This document shows positions 60,417 through 64,000 of a DNA stretch of 64,000 bases, piece by piece (the first letter of the stretch is position 1; each line of letters begins with the position of its first letter). This stretch comes from Thermosynechococcus sp. NK55a (GTDB taxonomy: Bacteria; Cyanobacteriota; Cyanobacteriia; Thermosynechococcales; Thermosynechococcaceae). The notes below the pieces were generated by a model that searched no databases, was not told where the DNA came from, and was given only the letters and a program-made list of their open reading frames with translations. Position numbers and translations under genes: made by a program. The DNA lies in the NCBI RefSeq assembly GCF_000505665.1, contig NC_023033.1:558001-622000 (forward strand), given 5' to 3'.

Positions 60417-62222
60417 ATGCGCACGCACTACTGTGGCGATGTTCGGCTAAGGGATGTCGGAACAACGGTCACCCTCTACGGTTGGGTTGATCGGCGCCGA
60501 GATCATGGCGGCGTTATCTTTATTGATTTGCGCGATCGCTCCGGCATTGTCCAAATTGTCAGTGATCCCCAGCGCACTCCCGACTCCTACCCCCAAGCCG
60601 ATCGCCTGCGCAGTGAGTATGTGGTGAAAATTGTTGGCCGTGTTAGCAAGCGCCCTGCGGATTCGGTGAACCCGAAATTGGCCACGGGGGACATCGAGAT
60701 CTACGCCGATTACATTGAGGTGCTCAATACGGTGCGCCAACAGCTCCCCTTTGCCATCTCCAGCACTGAGAATGAACAGGTGCGCGAAGAGGTGCGGCTG
60801 CGCTATCGCTATCTTGATCTACGGCGAGAACGGATGGCACGGAATTTGCAGTTACGCCATCGGGTTATCCAAGCTATGCGGCGCTTCCTAGAGGACGAGG
60901 CGGGCTTTATTGAGGTGGAAACCCCCATCCTCACCCGCTCGACCCCGGAGGGTGCTCGGGATTATTTAGTGCCTAGTCGTGTGAATCCTGGGGAATGGTT
61001 TGCCCTCCCTCAATCGCCGCAGTTGTTCAAGCAGTTGTTGATGGTGGCGGGATGCGATCGCTATTACCAGATTGCCCGCTGCTTTCGCGATGAGGATTTA
61101 CGGGCCGATCGCCAACCCGAATTTACCCAACTCGACATGGAAATGAGCTTCATGGATCAAGAGGAAATCCTGGAGCTCAACGAAGCGCTGATTTGCCACA
61201 TTTTCAAAACTGTAAAGGGCATTGACCTACCGCGCCCCTTTCCCCGCCTAAGCTACCAAGAGGCCATGGATCGCTATGGCACCGATAAACCCGATACCCG
61301 CTACGGCCTCGAACTGGTGGATGTCTCCGATATTCTCAAGGACTCTGGTTTCAAAGTCTTTAGTGGGGCGATCGCCCAAGGGGGTGTCGTGAAAATTTTG
61401 CCGATTCCCAATGGCAACGATCGCATCTCCAACGTCCGCATTAAACCCGGCGGCGATCTCTTCCAAGAGGCCGCCACTGCAGGTGCCAAGGGACTGGCCT
61501 ATATCCGCGTTCGTAACAATGGCGAAATTGATACCATTGGTGCTATCAAGGATAACCTCTCTCCAGAGCAAAAGGCTACGCTCCTAGAGCGCACGGGTGC
61601 CGAGCCGGGGCATCTTCTCCTTTTTGGGGCAGGGGACGCTGCCACGGTGAATAAGACCCTGGATCGGCTGCGGCAGACCATTGCCCGCGAGTTTGATCTC
61701 ATTGATCCAATGGCAACCCACCTTCTGTGGGTGGTGGATTTCCCGATGTTCGAGTGGAATGCCGAGGAAAAACGTCTTGAGGCCTTGCACCATCCCTTTA
61801 CCGCGCCCCACCCTGACGACCTTGCGGATCTAAAAACCGCCCGTGCCCAAGCTTACGATCTCATCCTCAACGGCCATGAAGTCGGTGGTGGCAGCTTGCG
61901 CATCTATCAACCGGAATTGCAGCGGCAGGTGTTTGACATCATCGGCATTGATGAAGCCACTGCCCAAGAAAAATTTGGCTTCCTTTTAGAGGCCTTTGAA
62001 TTTGGAACTCCGCCCCACGGGGGCATTGCCTATGGCTTGGATCGTTTGGTCATGCTCCTTGCTGGCGAAGATTCCATTCGCGACACCATTGCTTTCCCCA
62101 AAACCCAACAGGCCCGTTGTCTGCTCACCGGCGCCCCCAGCAGTGTTGAACCGCAGCAACTCAAGGAACTCCATGTGACGCCCGCCAAGCTAGCAAAAAC
62201 CACCACTCAAACCAAAGCCTAG
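60417..62222 (+). CDS. aspS: Aspartyl-tRNA synthetase
   Basis: The 601-residue class II synthetase starts at ATG 60417 ([15 protein letters not shown]); an alternative start 12 codons earlier is less likely. It has an OB-fold anticodon domain, class II motif 2 (around [20 protein letters not shown]), the bacterial GAD insert and motif 3 ([15 protein letters not shown]). It could be discriminating or also charge tRNA-Asn; the sequence alone does not show this. It is convergent with the GGCT-fold gene, with an 11-bp tandem repeat in between. Confidence 0.97.
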   Translation: MRTHYCGDVRLRDVGTTVTLYGWVDRRRDHGGVIFIDLRDRSGIVQIVSDPQRTPDSYPQADRLRSEYVVKIVGRVSKRPADSVNPKLATGDIEIYADYIEVLNTVRQQLPFAISSTENEQVREEVRLRYRYLDLRRERMARNLQLRHRVIQAMRRFLEDEAGFIEVETPILTRSTPEGARDYLVPSRVNPGEWFALPQSPQLFKQLLMVAGCDRYYQIARCFRDEDLRADRQPEFTQLDMEMSFMDQEEILELNEALICHIFKTVKGIDLPRPFPRLSYQEAMDRYGTDKPDTRYGLELVDVSDILKDSGFKVFSGAIAQGGVVKILPIPNGNDRISNVRIKPGGDLFQEAATAGAKGLAYIRVRNNGEIDTIGAIKDNLSPEQKATLLERTGAEPGHLLLFGAGDAATVNKTLDRLRQTIAREFDLIDPMATHLLWVVDFPMFEWNAEEKRLEALHHPFTAPHPDDLADLKTARAQAYDLILNGHEVGGGSLRIYQPELQRQVFDIIGIDEATAQEKFGFLLEAFEFGTPPHGGIAYGLDRLVMLLAGEDSIRDTIAFPKTQQARCLLTGAPSSVEPQQLKELHVTPAKLAKTTTQTKA

Positions 62223-62229
62223 GCACATA

Positions 62230-62251
62230 GATTTATTGGCGATTTATTGGC
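62230..62251. repeat. Perfect 11-bp tandem repeat at the end of the GGCT-fold gene
   Basis: GATTTATTGGC occurs at 62230-62240 and 62241-62251. It covers the stop codon of the GGCT-fold gene (62233-62235, minus strand) and so sets its last codons. Confidence 0.92.
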
Positions 62252-62652
62252 CGATTCCACACCCCCTCTGGCAGCCACTCACCATTGAAATCCCGCACGC
62301 GCTCAGTACTCATGATGTAAGCCCATGCTGTACCCAAGGGTTGATGAGTCAAGTCATACACTGGCACCTCTTGGCGACAGTAGACATTCACCTCAGGAGA
62401 CAAATTGGGACTGTAACCTTCAAAGGCATCCAGCTGCGTCAAGAGGCTGGCAGGTGGATCATCAAAGAGTAGTAACTCCCCCTGCACCCAACCTTCCTCA
62501 GCCGTTAGACCGGGGTACCCCATCGGCAGGTGATAAAGGCGGCCTCTCACCAATGCCGTTTGATGGCCACTTAGCCAAGGCCGACAGAAGAGGTCATGGG
62601 GTGGATAGCCGGGTTTGAGGGTGCCATAGACAAAAAGGCGTAGTACCGTCAT
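62233..62652 (-). CDS. Gamma-glutamylcyclotransferase-fold protein
   Basis: From ATG 62652 (MTVLRLFVYGTLKPGYPPHD) the protein has 139 residues; an upstream ATG at 62778 adds a poor N-terminus. The substrate-binding loop VYGTLKPG is the family hallmark of GGCT/AIG2-like proteins. The family acts on gamma-glutamyl amides or related compounds; the real substrate is not apparent. The C-terminal codons lie in a tandem duplication. Confidence 0.9.
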   Translation of the reverse strand: MTVLRLFVYGTLKPGYPPHDLFCRPWLSGHQTALVRGRLYHLPMGYPGLTAEEGWVQGELLLFDDPPASLLTQLDAFEGYSPNLSPEVNVYCRQEVPVYDLTHQPLGTAWAYIMSTERVRDFNGEWLPEGVWNRPINRQ

Positions 62653-62847
62653 GTTGCAAAGGAATAGCATCAATTTGCTGACAGAACTTACTTTACTGAG
62701 TTTGATAGCGGTTTGCCCTGCTCCGGACTGCCCTCGACAATCCACTGCCCAGCGAGCCAAAATGAAAAATTCGAGCATGGGGGTTAGGGCTCCCGCGCCA
62801 GTTTTGCCCCATTTTTGCAGAAGTGACTCCCCAAAAAAGCAACCAAT

Positions 62848-63167
62848 TTATCCATTGCTTCTGCGTGCTAGCGTTAAACCATAGTGGGAGGTCGCCCTTT
62901 GCCAAGTGGTGTGAGCCACAATCAGTGCCCCAGCAGTGCGTACTGCAGTTAAAGCCAAGGATAAATTGACTAACCAGAAAGAATGTTACCAAAACAGCAT
63001 TGAGGGCTATTTGCTTAGCTTGTGGTATGGGGGGGAGGTTTTGCCATGGGGGTGCTGGGAATGGCGCCAATGGGGTCTGCCATCGGAAATCGGGCAGCCA
63101 GTGTTCCTAGCCAAAAGGAGAGGATTGAATGCACCGTTGCCAGATATTCCTGAAAAAAGTCAGCTAT
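62848..63167 (-). pseudogene. Decayed MarC-family membrane protein gene
   Basis: Reading on the minus strand from about 63167, the peptide DFFQEYLATVHSILSFWLG...MADPIGAIP matches the N-terminus of MarC (UPF0056) proteins, which have a conserved DPxGxIP motif. The frame then runs into a stop near 63030. A second frame gives AKQIALNAVLVTFFLV, and after one more shift VNLSLALTAVRTAGALIVAH, which resembles the next MarC helices. The start codon looks mutated to ATA. Only about half of the gene remains, with at least two shifts. Real MarC proteins have about 200 residues and unknown function. Confidence 0.65.
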
Positions 63168-63639
63168 TTAGAACAGCAAGAATCTCGTGGCTAATGGCGC
63201 GCAGTTGGTTTTGCAGATCTTCAGTGGGCAGATTGTTGCCACTAAAAACCCCCTGACCAATACTGCTGAAGCGCCACTGCTTACTCATATAGCTAAACCC
63301 CACAATCTCTAGGCCAATGGCCCGCCGTTGGGGAGAGTCTGGCTCACCATAGAGGCGGATTTGCAGGAGCAAACTGCGGGCTTGCCAGCGGCGACTCCAA
63401 CCGGGCAGGTGAAAGCCAATGTCAATTGAATCGGGATCCACCAAGTTGCGGGTGTGGGGGTCATCGGCCCAAGGGTGCAGGTCTGCCTGCAGATCCGGAT
63501 TGCACTGCTTGAAGAGATGGACGATCGCCCCCAATTTGCTAGCCATTTGCACCGTCACTGCCTGCTCTGCTGCATTCACCGTGGTTGTCTCCGCAACACC
63601 GCTGTTCTCAAAGTTAGCGAGGGGAAACGGCTTGATCAA
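63160..63639 (-). CDS. Unidentified soluble protein
   Basis: The 159-residue protein appears to start with TTG 63639 (IKPFPLANFENSG); a GTG about 20 codons in is an alternative. It has no signal or membrane segment. A strand-rich middle (SLLLQIRLYGEPDSPQRR, then GLEIVGFSYMSKQWRFSS) and a final helix (LQNQLRAISHEILAVL) are visible. I do not recognise the family. It overlaps the end of the upstream membrane protein gene by 26 bp, so coupling is likely; a lost base fusing the two cannot be excluded. Confidence 0.72.
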   Translation of the reverse strand: MIKPFPLANFENSGVAETTTVNAAEQAVTVQMASKLGAIVHLFKQCNPDLQADLHPWADDPHTRNLVDPDSIDIGFHLPGWSRRWQARSLLLQIRLYGEPDSPQRRAIGLEIVGFSYMSKQWRFSSIGQGVFSGNNLPTEDLQNQLRAISHEILAVLNS

Positions 63640-64000
63640 CTCTAGGGGTTGGCAGCAGTGTCAAAGAACGATCAAAGCGGGGTTGCCCCACAGAGTAAGT
63701 CAGGGCATAGCTTTGTACCAAAAGCCAAAACCACAACTGCGGCGCCAGGGGCTCCAGCCAGGGCTGACAACGGCGGATCAAGGGGGGCAGCCAGAACCCA
63801 AAGAGGGCATGGTACAGGGCATCCAAGCTAAAACTGAGGTAGCTTTGCAGCCAGCGCAGCAGATCCCAAAGCCCCACCATTTCGTAGATCCACCAGAGGA
63901 GACCGGGATTTTGCCAGGCAGCTCGCAGCGCCATGCGGTTAAAGGGTAGCCAACCGGCACGGTCTTTGATAAAGCGATCGGCCAATTCCGGAGATTCCTG
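63614..64000 (-). CDS. Unidentified membrane protein, 5' end outside window
   Basis: On the minus strand the frame is open from the right edge, so the start is beyond the window; the TTG at 63985 need not be the start. The visible part (about 128 codons) is rich in Trp, Leu and Phe, with amphipathic and membrane-like helices (PLAPQLWFWLLVQSYALTY). I do not recognise the family. The downstream soluble protein gene overlaps its end by 26 bp. Confidence 0.7.
   Translation of the reverse strand, partial: QESPELADRFIKDRAGWLPFNRMALRAAWQNPGLLWWIYEMVGLWDLLRWLQSYLSFSLDALYHALFGFWLPPLIRRCQPWLEPLAPQLWFWLLVQSYALTYSVGQPRFDRSLTLLPTPRVDQAVSPR

Noticed and set aside
63614-63639. Frameshift joining the two right-edge genes into one
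   Set aside because: Adding one C at the nearest run (63644-63647 on the coding strand) gives an immediate stop rather than a fusion, so two overlapping genes are the simpler reading.

Overview
The window is a 64 kb piece of a unicellular, probably thermophilic cyanobacterial chromosome. HIP1 palindromes (GCGATCGC, often GGCGATCGCC) occur in most genes. There is a photosystem II D1 gene, a tandem-BMC carboxysome shell gene (ccmO), the Calvin-cycle GAPDH gap2, a cyAbrB regulator and many cyanobacterial DUF families (DUF3172, DUF1818, DUF1830, DUF751, DUF3038, DUF4335, MEKHLA). The D1 protein has Glu130 and Cys144, the combination I associate with PsbA3 of Thermosynechococcus; the genus call rests on memory of that sequence, not on a search. 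I see no prophage, insertion sequence, CRISPR array or rRNA. One tRNA (His) is present.

Layout. 1-9.5 kb: a secreted protein cut by the left edge, an RRM RNA-binding protein, DUF3172, an MlaE-type permease, DUF1818, then a tightly packed run of a four-GAF/degenerate-ATPase sensor, feoB and cobI, facing nudix and 1-Cys peroxiredoxin Q genes. 9.5-16 kb: a pair of membrane proteins (one with HELGH), a frameshifted 2-Cys peroxiredoxin, a TlyA-type methyltransferase with a peptide-binding lipoprotein, and tRNA-His. 16-28 kb: a kinase-TIR-AAA fusion, an RsbW-like ATPase, ilvE, DUF389, MEKHLA, a glyoxylate aminotransferase, gap2, a B12/radical SAM enzyme, DUF1830 and a RibD-like reductase. 27-36 kb: a HAD phosphatase divergent from trpG, a Tat-exported degenerate metallo-beta-lactamase protein, a Gld-like ABC exporter operon, a CLC channel and psbA. 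36-42 kb: a decayed helix-hairpin-helix gene, DUF751-DUF3038-DUF4335, two FHA proteins (one fused to a pseudokinase) and a decayed pstB. 42-54.6 kb: an RND pump, a GAF-PAS-GGDEF cyclase with an RsbQ-like hydrolase, a ThyX-like protein, a 44-residue membrane protein, a beta-CASP-like hydrolase, a frameshifted hypothetical, a REC-PP2C phosphatase and a DppC-type permease. 54.9-64 kb: cyAbrB-coaX-ccmO, a flavoprotein, an MscS channel, aspS, a GGCT-fold protein, a decayed marC and two unidentified genes cut by the right edge.

Signalling is the main theme. The kinase-TIR-ATPase fusion, FHA-pseudokinase, RsbW-like, REC-PP2C, RsbQ/GAF-PAS-GGDEF and multi-GAF proteins could all belong to phosphorylation, partner-switching or cyclic-di-GMP circuits; links between the separate loci are inference.

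Two sequence-level patterns cut across the annotation. Three otherwise conserved genes (2-Cys peroxiredoxin, DUF4335 and the hypothetical at 50.7-52.1 kb) are each broken by what looks like one missing base in or beside a homopolymer run, which suggests either sequencing error or slippage. Many intergenic regions carry private 8-15 bp tandem duplications, often touching start or stop codons, which looks like a mutational signature. Three genes (pstB, marC, a helix-hairpin-helix gene) are truly decayed, with several lesions each.
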